Assembly: GCF_043641665.1 (NCBI RefSeq)
Contig: NC_092203.1
Span: forward strand, 10,145,067-10,209,066
From: Enoplosus armatus
Taxonomy: Eukaryota > Chordata > Actinopteri > Centrarchiformes > Enoplosidae
Direction of reading: 5' to 3'
DNA: 64,000 nucleotides
The notes beneath the pieces were generated by a model. That model was not told the DNA's origin, ran no database searches, and saw only the letters and a program-made list of their open reading frames with translations. Shown here piece after piece: positions 1 through 24,859 of this stretch; position 1 is the first letter of the stretch, and every line of letters begins with the position of its first letter. A program made the translations under genes and the position numbers.

Positions 1-549
1 GGACTCGTCGTCTCCACTGGGGTTATAAAACGTGCACATCCAAAAGTTGTGGATATGTTTTAATAGTAGTGTTTTCATGTTTTACTGAGTGAGAAAGAAA
101 ATAATCTCTTTACAAAGTAGTGTTCTATTTGGTTTTATTTGTAATAGTTGGGTTCCTTTCTATAAAGTAATGGCATTTTAGTGAAACTTTATAAGCTGGA
201 GATATCAGATGTTTTGATAAGGGTGTATTTCCTCAGTACAAATTGAAATAAAATGAACAGCTGTGTGTACATGTAAAAAGGTAAAGCTACAAATAAATTA
301 CTACTTCATGGCTCTTAGATGATGAAGTGACAGATTTGTTTTTGAGAGTGCGCACGTCAGAGGAGATTTTGAAAACAGGAAATTACAGTCTAAGTTGTTG
401 ACGGTGTGTACAAAAGAAAAGGTTTCAGACAATCAGAGATGCAGTGTTTCTAAGCTGTTGATCTTTGCCATCGATTGGTATATTGCACTTCTTCTATTCA
501 ATTCTATAGTGATTTCAGGTTGTTGGTTGGTTTTGATCTGGAGGAGCAG

Positions 550-579
550 GTGTGTGTTTGTGTGTGTGTGTGTGTGTGT
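550..579. repeat. GT microsatellite
   Basis: Slightly interrupted GT dinucleotide run. Confidence 0.95.
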
Positions 580-1540
580 TTCACCTCCGTTTCACACCAG
601 CTGATCCAATACTGGGCATCACTGTCGATTTTAAGACAGATCAAGTGATGATTCTGCTTTGCGGCTTCAACCTTTAGATAGCTAGTAGTGTTAAAACTGC
701 ATTTATTACCAACATAAACGCCGTCTGCCTTTTCAGATGTGCATATTCATAAATAGTATGGTCTTGTAGGCAGACGTTATTACATTTCTTTTCCTTTAAC
801 TAAGAAAAAAATAACAAAAACAAGTCAGAAAGCCTCACTGTAAAAAAAAAAAAAAAAAAAAAAAGTGTTATCTGTAATGCTCACTTCTTAAATAAAAAGG
901 GAACATGACCTTTGTAACGGACTCTGAATACATGATCTATTCACTGTTAAAAAACAAAACAAAAACATACATATACACATATAAGGCTTGAGTTCTCAAC
1001 TCTTGGTAGTATTATTGCCATCTAGCATATTTGTAAAGCTTAAAATAAATATGGAGTACTGTACATAAATAATTTACATCAATAAGCAAACAAAAGAAAA
1101 AAAAAAAACACAAGGCCCCTAAATGTGAGAAATTCCACCGAGTTCGTGTTCCTCATGATAATCTAGACTCTGCCTCTGAAGTTGGTTACTCGACTACAAA
1201 ACGACTACAGTCATGGAGAAAAGAAAAATCACTGTACAAACCAGCACGAGAACGTAATCACGACAACCAAATGACATAATTCATCAGTGCAGCCTGTGAT
1301 TCTTGGTTGTAGCTGAAGGAAAAATCCACCCAGAAACACTCTTAGTCGTGATGTTGTGTTGCATTCAGGGTCCACCTAATGTGCTTAGTGTTTTATAACT
1401 TGTCAAATGTTAACATGAAGTGATGAAAAAAACATTATGGTATCAAGTCTTTGTAAGAGTGGGGCTGATTTTAGGAAATAGACCATAATGCAATGCAGCC
1501 ACAAGCTTTGTGTTTCTAATAAGGGCTTAATGAAAATATA

Positions 1541-1577
1541 GTGTGTTTACATGCTACTGCAGTGCATGTAAACACAC
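1541..1577. repeat. Perfect 14-bp inverted repeat (hairpin)
   Basis: GTGTGTTTACATGC at 1541-1554 pairs exactly with GCATGTAAACACAC at 1564-1577 across a 9-nt spacer that itself holds ACTGCAGT. Each arm carries a forkhead core (GTAAACA). Confidence 0.85.
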
Positions 1578-1620
1578 TGACGGAAGCTACAAACTAGCTA
1601 GGTAGTTCTTTTTTAAACCA

Positions 1621-1773
1621 AAAGATATTCTATTTACAGTAATATGAAACAGAGAAATGCTGCAAATGCTGGAAGCTGGAACCAGAGAATTTGAAGCATT
1701 TTTTTTTTCACAGTTTTTGCTTGAAAAATTACAAGCAATTAATCGATTATCAACAAATAGTTTTCAGCTCTAC
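1621..1773. mobile_element. hAT-like MITE relic
   Basis: Shares AGCTGGAACCAG, TTTTGCTTGAAAAAT, ATTAATCGATTATC and a terminal CAGCTCTA with the fuller copy at 53.4 kb; the left end is degraded. It lies in the mbd5 3' UTR. Confidence 0.55.
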
Positions 1774-1920
1774 CATCGGGCACTCGTGAGCCTTCATTGG
1801 GAGTAATTCCAGAAAATCTTGGGACTCGCTAACTGTTCGTTCACCAACATCATTGCTACACTCTTATTGTGAAACTCCTGAAGTGCATATAACATCACAA
1901 AATGACACTCAGCAATGTAA

Positions 1921-2033
1921 ATGGTGGATTTTTCCCTCTAAAAATGGCAGGTAACCAACTTTCTTTTGTCTGCCAGTAACGATGGTTGGTAAACCCAAAC
2001 AAAATCACCTGCCAACCAGAATTTTTTTGCACA
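1921..2033. repeat. Dispersed repeat with TGGCAGGT inverted ends
   Basis: ATGGCAGGTAACCAAC on one side and CACCTGCCAACC on the other form inverted copies of TGGCAGGT. The word is shared with elements at 31.0 and 56.3 kb. Confidence 0.4.
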
Positions 2034-2920
2034 AAACTGGATCTCAAAATATCATGATTTTGCCGTCAGAGTGACTGGTGACATGCAGATGCAGATTTAC
2101 CAACATTCGTCCGGCCGGCGGTCATTTCCCACCCTGCTGAGGGCAACATTGAACACTTGCTGCTGGTAAAGTTCATTCTGGGTTTTTTTTTTAAATCTTT
2201 TCTTTTCCAATACAAATGAACACTGGTGTGAAGTGACTTTTGTAATGGAGAACTCATATACTCATGCCTGTTCCGCTGCTGTTCCCTTACAAAAAAAACA
2301 AAAAAACAGCACGTCTTACAGTTCATCATATAAAAGCTTTAGGCTGTATTCTTATTTATCCTATGCATGCGGCCGTATGCAACCGCACTTCTGAATAGAA
2401 ACCAAGACATTGGTACACTTCTGCTTTGTTTTTGTACAATAAAAGATAAAATGTGCATTAGGTATGCTTGTACATGACATTGTACAATATTTACATACAA
2501 TTCTTAATAGCATGAAATTTCAGGATTATCTATATACATATTGAAAATGTATCAGAAATATTTGGACTGTCTATTCTTCTTAAATATGTAAGGTAATGCT
2601 TGTAGCTTTTTTTTGTTGGTTTTACTATCTTATACTAGAAAAAAATAGTTAATTCAGTGAGCTGTAGACAAATCGCAACCGTTTTTGACGTTTTTCTCTA
2701 TTTTTTTTTTTTTTTTTTTCTACAGTTAAAACTGTATTGGTGATTGGAGTTTCCAGCACCTTCTGTGGTCAGTCATTAAGTCAAGTTGATATCATGGAAC
2801 AACGATGTACCACTGACAGTCCATGTGTAGCACCTGTTAGAGAGCTCAGATCGCATCAAGGCTGAACGGACGAAGTCTCCGAAAGGCTTTGAGGACGTTC
2901 TTGGGCCGACACATTCAATG

Positions 2921-16386
<13,466 letters not shown>

Positions 16387-16715
16387 TGCTCCACTGGTTT
16401 TACGCTCGACACCTCAGAGGTATATCTATCAGACATCAACCAGTGTCTTCGCGATGCACGTCATGTTCGTCTTCCAGAGCCGTAGTGGAGGAGGTGGCGG
16501 GAGGGTTGCGGAGGTGGGTAGAGCTGCAGGTTTATGCTTCAACGTAGGACGTAGGCTCTCAGGCGGAGCTGATGGGTGGGTGGTTGGGTAGGGTGAGGCG
16601 AACTCACAGCAGACCCTACCCTTTGAGCTGCTTCATGGCTACAGTGCTGAACGGTGCGTCGACTTCCATTACTGCATCTCGTCGTTCAGAGCCGTCCGAC
16701 TCGGAGGGATGCTAG
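16387..16715 (-). other. mbd5: mbd5 5' UTR in first coding exon, with uORFs
   Basis: Upstream of the ATG the minus strand stays GC-richer than the flanking introns up to a convincing acceptor (pyrimidine tract then CTCAG) at 16716-16735. If the exon is continuous, the leader holds at least two short uORFs: one of 11 codons (ATGACGTGC... to TGA) and one of 17 codons beginning MEVDAPFS. A GTGAGT near 16.6 kb could instead split the leader into two exons; I cannot tell which. Confidence 0.5.
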
Positions 16716-19700
16716 CTGAGAAAGTGAGGATGAGGAGTCGGCATGCGCTGCGCTTTCACAGGAAAGTCTTTTATTACTGATTCTTTACCATTTGTCTTTT
16801 GCCAGCCAGGATACAGTCCCTCAGTCGGACAAGTAGAGTGTGTTCAACATATTGGCTCCCAAACGCAGTTGGGTAGTGGTTTTCCCATGGTTCCTGAGAG
16901 GGCAGAACAGAGGAGGAACACACATGAATTAATGGTCAATAGTATAAAAGCTCCTTCAATTTTTCACACCAGGGTTTTCATTTACAACCAATTATTTCCA
17001 TTCTCTTACTCAAGGGGAAAATGCAAATTTTTTAGTGTTTTACTACAATGAACAAGTCGACTAAAGTGACAAATATGTCGTCCAGCAAAAACGGGGTGAC
17101 CAAAAATTCAATCCCTTCATTATTCATAGTCTTGATAATGGTCTGTCCCTTACTGGCCACCACACACTGTGACAATTAAATTGACTCTGAATCAAGCCAA
17201 GACATCCCTGCATACAACAAAAGGCAAAAACGCTTCTCATCTCATGGTGCAAATACTGCAGGCTTAAAATAAAACATGATATAACCAATTTAGACATCAG
17301 AATTGTGTCATAAAGAAATATTATATCATCAAAATGTGACATTATGGGTAGACAACAAAAGAAATCCATTTCATTTTTACGCAGTAATATTGGCAGTTTC
17401 TCCCCCTCTCTCTGAGAGTGATTTTCAAACACTGGTAGGAGCCCATCAAAGCTGGTAAATCGGGCTGAACTCTGTATGTGAGTGATGGAGCTCCATGCAA
17501 AGCCTCCTCTCAGCCGCCGGTGCTGCTGACTCATAACTGCCCTGTGAGCTGCCGAGACCAAACCCAGTGACACCACCAAAGAGGAAGAGAGGTAAGGAGG
17601 GTAGTGCTACCCGTGGCACGGTAAAAATGAGGCAGCAGCTAAACGTATTCTGTTTATCTGGAAATACGCAGCAGCAACAGTCGCACCTCATCATCTCAGG
17701 AGAGGTGCGTAGCTTTCTATCAGAGAAACCACCACATCATTAAAACCTCATTTCCCAGATCTCCATGTTTGGAAAATGCAGAGAAAACATAATTTCTATT
17801 GTTGTGTTCACATTGGAGGAAAAAAAAACGCATTATTTTTCCAACAAGAGCTTAGCGCAGAGTAGCTGTTTGAGGATGTCTCCGGCTGAGACTAATGTTT
17901 AACCTCAATTTCTTAAGGTTTCTATTTTGTCTTTTTTGTGTGCTCAAATCAGGAAGAGACAGGAAGGATACAGAGGGAGGAGAGTAATGTGCAGCAAAAG
18001 TCCTGGACCAGATTCAAATCAAAGACATTTTGATTAAAAATGACATAGGTGCCTTAGCCAAATGTTTTCATCTCAACCTTTGGCAAAGCAACACTCCCTA
18101 AATCTGCCACCTTGCTAATGTGAAAGCACAGATTTAAATCTCAACTCTTAGCATTTTACTGCCCATCTCTCCCCCACCATTTCCTGACTCTCAAGAACTA
18201 CCACGTCCAAATTACATATGGTACCTGCTAATCTGTAACCTCTTACTGCAGACTGATCTTTTTTAAGATCGGGGTTTTTTTGCTTTTAGTATTTATTGTT
18301 CACGACAAAAAGACAGAAAGAGACAGACAGGGAGAAAGGACCAGAAATGCAGCGTAAATTCAATCATTTCTGCACTGGAAGCATCTTAAGGTGGATAAAA
18401 CCTGTATTTTCTTCTGTGCATTAACAGGCGTAGCTTTGGAGCCTACGCACACAGCTACTGCAGCTCATAGTCAAAAATGTTTCTACATGTCCGGTCTACA
18501 GATACATCACGTAGGGGACACGGTGATTTGTTTGCGTTTTCCTCTGTAAGCTGCTCATACCAGTGGAGACTGCTGAACATGGCGACGACGTTAAGGAAGT
18601 TGAGGAGGACTGCACTGAAGTAGTCTTGACAGAAGGCGAACTATAAGTTACCCGAATGCAACTACAGTTATACAAGGATGTGCATAGCCAACCATCGCTT
18701 CATATCTGTGACTCCAGAGGCGATGGCTACACTTGTCATTTCAGTGATCAGCGATTGATCTGGTTGCATTAAAAAGAAAAAAAAGATTTTGCCCAGAATT
18801 TGACTTGGAAATAAATATGCAAGTGGATCCAGAATTTAATCCTATAATTACATGTTCCCTCATGTCCTCAGTGTGTCCTGTTGTTGTTGTTGTTAGTATC
18901 ACGAATGAAGTTGGGCAGGAATGCCCTGAATAAATGACAGCATCACCGCAGAATCACTGATGTCTGCGATTTGAACAACACTGCAAAAATGGTGCGAGTG
19001 ACATACATTTTGCGGCACCTCGAAGATAAATCTGATCTATTTGAAAAGGTGAAAGTGAAAACAATCAACCAAAATCTAAATTATTTTCCATTTTCCTCCC
19101 GAACATAACACTGGAAACATATTTTAGGGGGGGAAAAGAACAAGTTTTGGCAAAAAACCTGCCTTGCACGTGATGGGAATTCTACACAGCTTGGACTCAA
19201 TCCAGCTGTAAACTTCATACAAGCAGTATGAAATGAGAGGAGGACTCAGGGAAAAAAGGTAATGCAGAAAAGGACATAAATAAAAGGAGACTTACAGCAA
19301 TGCAGTCTCAGAAAGAAAGAAAAAAAATGTTTTGGATAAGAAATAGCATCAAAATGACAAGTGGAAGCACAGCCAAAGGTTGAGTAACCGAATTTGCGGT
19401 CCATTAAGGATGGAAGCTTATGTAAATGAAAATGTTTTATCCCAACGTCCAACTTTTAAAGAATATGATCAGACAAAGTAGCTTGTGTGCATTTCATTAC
19501 GTGGTCATGTTTTCCTTCTATCATGTCGTGGTTTGTATCGTGATAGTTGGTATGTTTTGTTATTTTACAGTGACATGAACGCGTCCTAACAGCTCTTTAT
19601 TTACTGTAGTGATTTACTCAGTCACGCAGGTCTATCCAACCCTCAGTCTCTTCTAATTGTTCTGACTCATCCTGACCGGAACAAGAAAACAAACTTTTTC

Positions 19701-21423
19701 ATCTTCTAGCTGGTGAACTTCACTCAGAGTTCAGATCAGAACAAGACCCTTAAATGATGGCTGCAGGAAAACACAACAAAAGTTTTCCAGTATTCGGACT
19801 GTACCAACCAGAGTACGAAATGAATGAATTAGAAGAGACCTTTAAAATCATGGGAGCACAATCTCAGTCCAGCACAACCTGCAGTCCTGTCTCAACGTTA
19901 TTCAAGGTCTGGTTAATTTGTCACACACTAAACATCATGTATGTTATTGGCAGATAAAGCTCGTGTTTAGATCCATCTGGCACAGACAGGTTACACCAAG
20001 AATAGGAAATTAAATCAGGTGCATTCAAGGGACTGATTTCTGATCAGACTTCTGCTCTGATTTGATTCTTATCTGTTGAACAGAGGGAAAAAAAAAACAA
20101 ATTTGTGTTCAGCCACACAGTTAAATCACAGGATTGTGGTGATATTATATGTCACCTTGAATACGGAGGTTTATCATGTAACATGAACAATATAAAAAGG
20201 TTGACAAGGCAGCCCAGGGCACGTTTATGGTCACGACTGTCCCTGACCCCTTCTGAACATTTGGTGCATTTATATCTGCATTAAGAGCTGTCTGCTTGCG
20301 CTCAGATCTCTAAAAATGCATTTAGTGCTAAATGAACAGGGTCTGACACATGTTGCCAAATAACATTACATGCACAAAGCATGTACTGTTTGTGGAGCAT
20401 CATCCTCGACATGATAAAAAATAAAAAAGGTACAGGACACAAACTGTGCAGCATCAAAATGGTCCAGCAGTGTGCACTGACTCCTCTCACTGAACCACAA
20501 GATACCTACCGCTGCTCTTTCAGTAACAGGCTAGATTAAATCCATTAATTCTCAACCTAGCTTTTAAATCTTGCTGTAACCCCATGGAGTTGGCTATGGC
20601 TAGCTTTAAGAGTAAATTAGCCATATTGTCCTGCAGCAGCCTTCAAAGTTGACAGCTACACAAGTTGGCTACGTCGCTAGCTACATGACAAGACTTTTTT
20701 CCTAAAACTGGAGAACATGACAACCGCTTGTGTACATTACCAACGCAACCATAGCTGCCTGAACGTTAGATAATAGCCAATTAGCTTGGCGAACAGTAGC
20801 CAGGCTGCCTATCAACTGTGCCAAGTGTTGCTTTATTAACGTTTTAGCGACAGCCGTGTGGCGTTAAATGTTGTTTAGATTATCACAGGGCGAGACGTGC
20901 AGCTTAAACTCCATCGTTTGTGGGCCTCCGCGTTAAAAAGTGGCCGTGTCAACAAGCGGAATCAGTCTTGTCTGACTGGGCTTTTTGATGCATTGGACAC
21001 AGCATCTGAACTAGCTTGGGGTTAGCATGCCAAGCGTCAGCTGTCTAGCTACCGTTAGTTAGCTAGCCAACTAGCTTGTTGTAACGAAAATGAATTAGAG
21101 GGCGAGCTCGGCTACGCTGATAACGTTTTAGCATTTAATTGGCGAACCGTAACCGGGGTCTTGCACGTTGAGGCCCCACGACCCAGTTTCCGAGTTCAAA
21201 TTGTCGAAGTAAAAAGCAGCTAGGCCCGCGTTAGGTTTCGAGCCAAGGGGCCAGGCAAGGCCAGGGCCAGGCCGAGTTAGCACGGGTTAGCTTAGCATGC
21301 TAGCTACCAGCCGTGCAAACCCGTTGCGTTTGCAGAGAGAGAGCGAAGAAGAAGAGAGAGACGCTTTTCAGGCACTAACGTTTCTGTCTGCGTCAAATCA
21401 AACCGTAAACAGTCCGTTCTCAC
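16716..21423 (-). other. mbd5: mbd5 5' intron
   Basis: No convincing coding sequence. The stretch at about 17.44-17.58 kb has a good minus-strand acceptor (TCTCGGCAG) and moderate GC content and could be an alternative leader exon, but I found no matching donor I trust. The part at 20.5-21.1 kb is dense in GCTAGC/TAGCTAGC and TAACGTTA words, often seen beside teleost promoters. Confidence 0.45.
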
Positions 21424-21600
21424 CCGGGCATCCCGGCGAATGCATACCGGCACTGAAACAGTGAAAAGGACGAGCAACAGTGCGTTTCTGACCTTTGGAA
21501 AAATAAGAATAAGAAACCTACCCATTAGTTCTCTGCCTCTGCTGGTTCTCCTACACTGGGATATTGGAAATGATGGAGAGCCGCACTGCGCATGCGCGGC
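21424..21600 (-). promoter_or_regulatory. mbd5: Presumptive mbd5 promoter and first non-coding exon
   Basis: A GC- and CpG-enriched patch at about 21.15-21.65 kb contains TGCGCATGCGC at 21587-21597, a perfect NRF1-type palindrome typical of TATA-less housekeeping promoters. On the minus strand a strong donor (CCCGG then GTGAGA, intron starting at 21423) follows, which suggests a leader exon from about 21.57 kb down to 21424. The transcription start is inferred. Other leader exons may exist, for example near 21.73 kb, where a GTGAGT also occurs on the minus strand. Confidence 0.45.
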
Positions 21601-22429
21601 AGGAGCAGCCAGCAGTTGGGAGAGGTGATGCACGTTACCTCCAGATACATAACCTCTGCATGGCAAAAGTTTGGAATAAAATTATGAAAGGAATGAGGAA
21701 CAACTGCATACGTGGGTGGGGTGACTCACACAGAGCCGTAGCTCTCATGGTTCCCACAGTGGGGTCCGGGGGTCTCCAGGGGCTCCTGGGGGTGCTTCAG
21801 CTGGCCTTGGCAAAATGAAGAACAGTTCATGTATCTGTTATGTCACTTATTTGACTTTAGTCCTGTGACAGAATATAAAACAATGACCTCTATGATTATC
21901 AGGTTGCACCCTTCTTATTTATTTGTTGACAACTGAATAATAATAATCTGAGCCTGAGAATCAGCATTTAAATTAAGGTTATTTCAAATTAATATTAATA
22001 TTACATTCATCTTGAATTTGAAGTAATTGCGTAGGCCTTTAGGTAGACCATAGCTTAGACTATTTGGTGTAATCTTTGTCAAAAATAAAAACATACATGA
22101 TCTTCACTGTGATGGATTACCTACTACATCTCAAGCAAGTCCGTACATATTAAATATATTGTACATCGAGATGAATAGAAACCAATGGCTGCATGGAAGA
22201 AAGAAAATATTAAATAAAATATTTCTTTGGAAAATATAATGTGTATCTGTATCTGCTAAAATATGCAAAACCACCAGTGTGGTTCTTTAAAATACAACAC
22301 ATAAACCTCAGTATTAAATTCAATAGAAAGTAGTGAACAGAAAGCCTACGTGATAATGTAATACTCAAAGTAAATACAAATTCATTGTCAGGGTTAAAAG
22401 AAAATCACCCCCTCGTTAATGTAATAAAA

Positions 22430-22600
22430 CACACTAATAATAATCCCATTAACAGGAAAAGAGTTATTTTGCTAATCGCTTGGAGGTTATGTGTCATATT
22501 AATGAGGCGCATTGTGCTAACAAGATTATTACACTATTAACTGCAAATTGTTGTAATGTCAATAATTAATTACGTTAATTGGAAGGTTTCACATTAAAAC
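22430..22600. promoter_or_regulatory. Candidate intergenic regulatory block (TAAT-rich)
   Basis: Dense TAAT/ATTA words (CCATTAACAGG, GCTAATCGCT, ATTAATGAGGCGC, AATAATTAATTACGTTAATT) between the two divergent promoters. Function not shown. Confidence 0.2.
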
Positions 22601-22759
22601 TTTTAGCACCGGCTGTATCACCTCAAGTCTTTTTAGCATTTCATCAACCGTTATGAAACAATGCCAAAATATCAAGATTTATGAACAGGATAAGGATATA
22701 AAATATTTAAATTGACAAAGACCAGACCAGCTGGGAGAATTATGGAACAAAAGATCAGT

Positions 22760-22892
22760 AAGGTGCTCTTGGGCAAGGCACTGTTTTCCAGTTCAGACTG
22801 TGTTTAAGTGTCTGAAAATCTGAAAATATAAACCACAGTGGTGCTGAAGCAGAAACAGATAATTTCCCTGGATAAATAAAGGTCAAAAAAGC
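22760..22892. repeat. SINE-like remnant
   Basis: CTCTTGGGCAAGGCACTG near the left and TCCCTGGATAAATAAAGGTC plus an A-run at the right look like the body and 3' tail of a teleost SINE. Confidence 0.4.
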
Positions 22893-23903
22893 TCAGAAAA
22901 GCATGAGTTCAGTCATCTGAAGTGAAAAGAAGATGCAGCTCAGGGTGCAAATGCTTGAATTTTGTCTGAAGGTCAAACCTGAGGAGACGATAAATTAATT
23001 CAGTGTATGGCTGCTGTAAAAGGGCCGCTTCATGTATTTTTAAGGGCAAACACGGAGCTGAATGTGTGAGCGGAGAGTTGTATTTTAGAATAATGTGACA
23101 GGCTAAATGTGAGCGGAGACTGGGGGACGATTTGTGAGATATTTGGTGGTTTATTGGTGCTTTTTTTTTTACATCAGTCGACCAAAAGCCACAGGAAGCC
23201 TTTAAGTATCTCCAGAGCTCCATCATCATTGTGAATGAGTAAAAGATGTTGTTATGCAGGCAACCCACGGGCCATTCAGACGAACCATCCCTCCTAATTT
23301 TATCAAGATCAGAGCGGTGGTGGCAGTTATGGCTTTACAGATTTAAAAAATAAATTAATAATTACATAATTGCCATGTTAGGGCAGTCACTGTCATTTGT
23401 TTTGAAATGTTATGCATCAACCACATTTTGTCAGAATCACGTAGATGTTTTCTAAATAGTAATAAAAAACTTATTGAGCACAGACTAGAATTTGTTTGTC
23501 TGAAGAAAGTAAAATGGGAGGGAAGTAGAATAAATAAGCTAAAATTCAACATTAAAAGCAAATGTATAATGTAGGTTGCACACATTTGAACTACAAAACT
23601 GGGTGTATAGTTTCATTTTAAATTACTTATTAAAGTGGATGTGTACAGTAGTTTTTATTAAATGTTACTCAAACAGCCGTAAATAGTGCATTTGTTCGGG
23701 ACTATTTTCAGCCGCGGATTAATACACATTTGATGCTTGATTGAGTATTTGTTTAGTGAGAAAAAGAACTGCTGTAACAGTCATTACCTGTCCTTTTCTA
23801 TTATTATTATTATTATTTTTGTTGTTGTTGTGTATAGCCTAATTGTGATTAGCACTGTATGTGAGTGCATTTCTATTCTATTCTATTCTATCCTGAGCCT
23901 CAG

Positions 23904-23971
23904 CCAATCAGGGCCGGGGAATCAGTCAAAGCAGGAAGTCGTCATTGCTGGCAGAGCAGTATTCCCGCGAA
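23904..23971 (+). promoter_or_regulatory. orc4: orc4 core promoter elements
   Basis: Just upstream of the inferred orc4 first exon lie a CCAAT box (23904-23908), an ETS-like AGGAAG (23933-23938) and TTCCCGCGAA (23962-23971), a good E2F site. There is no TATA box. E2F control of ORC genes at the G1/S transition is established for the pathway; function here is inferred from position. Confidence 0.55.
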
Positions 23972-24011
23972 GATTGAGACTTCACACTTGAGGACTTACT
24001 GGTTTCTCCTG
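23960..24011 (+). other. orc4: orc4 non-coding exon 1 (5' UTR)
   Basis: Inferred leader exon ending CTCCTG before a GTATGT donor at 24012. The transcription start is not visible; 23950-23990 is an estimate from the promoter elements. The next exon begins after TTTAG at about 24791. Confidence 0.4.
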
Positions 24012-24790
24012 GTATGTCTCCTTATTATGTTATGTGTATACATTTGTAGACGGACTAACGTTAATGTAACACATACTCTATGTAATATAACCTCGCGAAG
24101 ACACCGCGTGCTGCTAGTTTGCTGCTAACGAGCCCCGGTGACGTTCACTTCAGCGTGGAGAGAAAGTGATACCAAACTCCATTCTTAAATTGTGGCTGAT
24201 TAATGCCTCCCTGCTTGCTGACACATATTAATACTATCTTTGATACAAACTGTGGCGGCTTATGAATAATTTCGAGTCCCTTTATAATTCGGCAGACATA
24301 CCATCCACTAAGGCTTCAGGGATTTTATTGTATTGTAAACATACCTCCAAGGAAGTTATTAAAGTGGAAATTGTATTCAAATAGATGTTTCTTGTTGCAT
24401 CAACTACATGCCGAATTGAATGCTGGTTTGTCCCAGTATATTATTTACCTTATTAAACGTTACATTAACGCACATGTGTCACAAAGCGAGATCATAGTGT
24501 TTTGAGGAATACTGGATCGGAGTTTGGCGTAAACTTGTCAACGTCCTAAACGAAGTCAGCTATCGGGGCTAAGGCTTATTGGAGCTGCTCGGGAGGAGAA
24601 GTTAAGCGGGCAGAAAGTAATTTTGATATAATTACTTTGCTGTGATGCTGATGCTTAATGGAATAAAAACATACTGAAGTAGTTTGCATCTTCTTGGTAC
24701 GTCATTAAGGACCCTTGGAAGTCGCTGCAGCACACTTTGGGCCCTACGAGTGTTATGTATTCTAACCAATGAACATGTTTTGCGGTTTAG
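24012..24790 (+). other. orc4: orc4 intron 1
   Basis: Leader intron of about 780 bp. Nothing recognisable within it. Confidence 0.4.
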
Positions 24791-24802
24791 AGTCGCAGCA
24801 TC

Positions 24803-24859
24803 ATGAGCAAGAGGAAGATGAACGATGCTCATTTGCCAGTTGGAGAATGCATCACACAG
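24803..24859 (+). CDS. orc4: orc4 coding exon 1
   Basis: 57 nt, 19 codons from [10 protein letters not shown] to GECITQ, donor GTTTGT, phase 0. The acceptor for this exon is TTTAG (exon from 24791) or the GCAG eight bases later. Confidence 0.85.

Larger units (their letters stand above)
1..2920 (-). other. mbd5: mbd5 3' UTR (to window edge)
   Basis: This AT-rich stretch follows the mbd5 stop codon on the minus strand. I see no other gene in it. On the minus strand AATAAA-type signals lie at 702-707 and 134-139, either of which could end the transcript; the second would give a 3' UTR of about 2.8 kb. It also holds a T19 run at 2701-2719 (A19 in the transcript), an A23 run at 842-864, a GT microsatellite, a perfect 14-bp inverted repeat and two transposon relics, each listed separately. 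The true 3' end cannot be fixed from sequence alone and could lie outside the window. Confidence 0.6.
21600..23890. other. Intergenic region between divergent mbd5 and orc4
   Basis: AT-rich, no genes. It holds a dense run of TAAT/ATTA words at 22430-22600, a SINE-like tail at about 22760-22892 and short simple repeats just before the orc4 promoter. Confidence 0.55.

Noticed and set aside
21724..21815. Possible extra mbd5 leader exon with GTGAGT donor
   Set aside because: Donor is good, but no clear acceptor or promoter support; mentioned only in the promoter entry.
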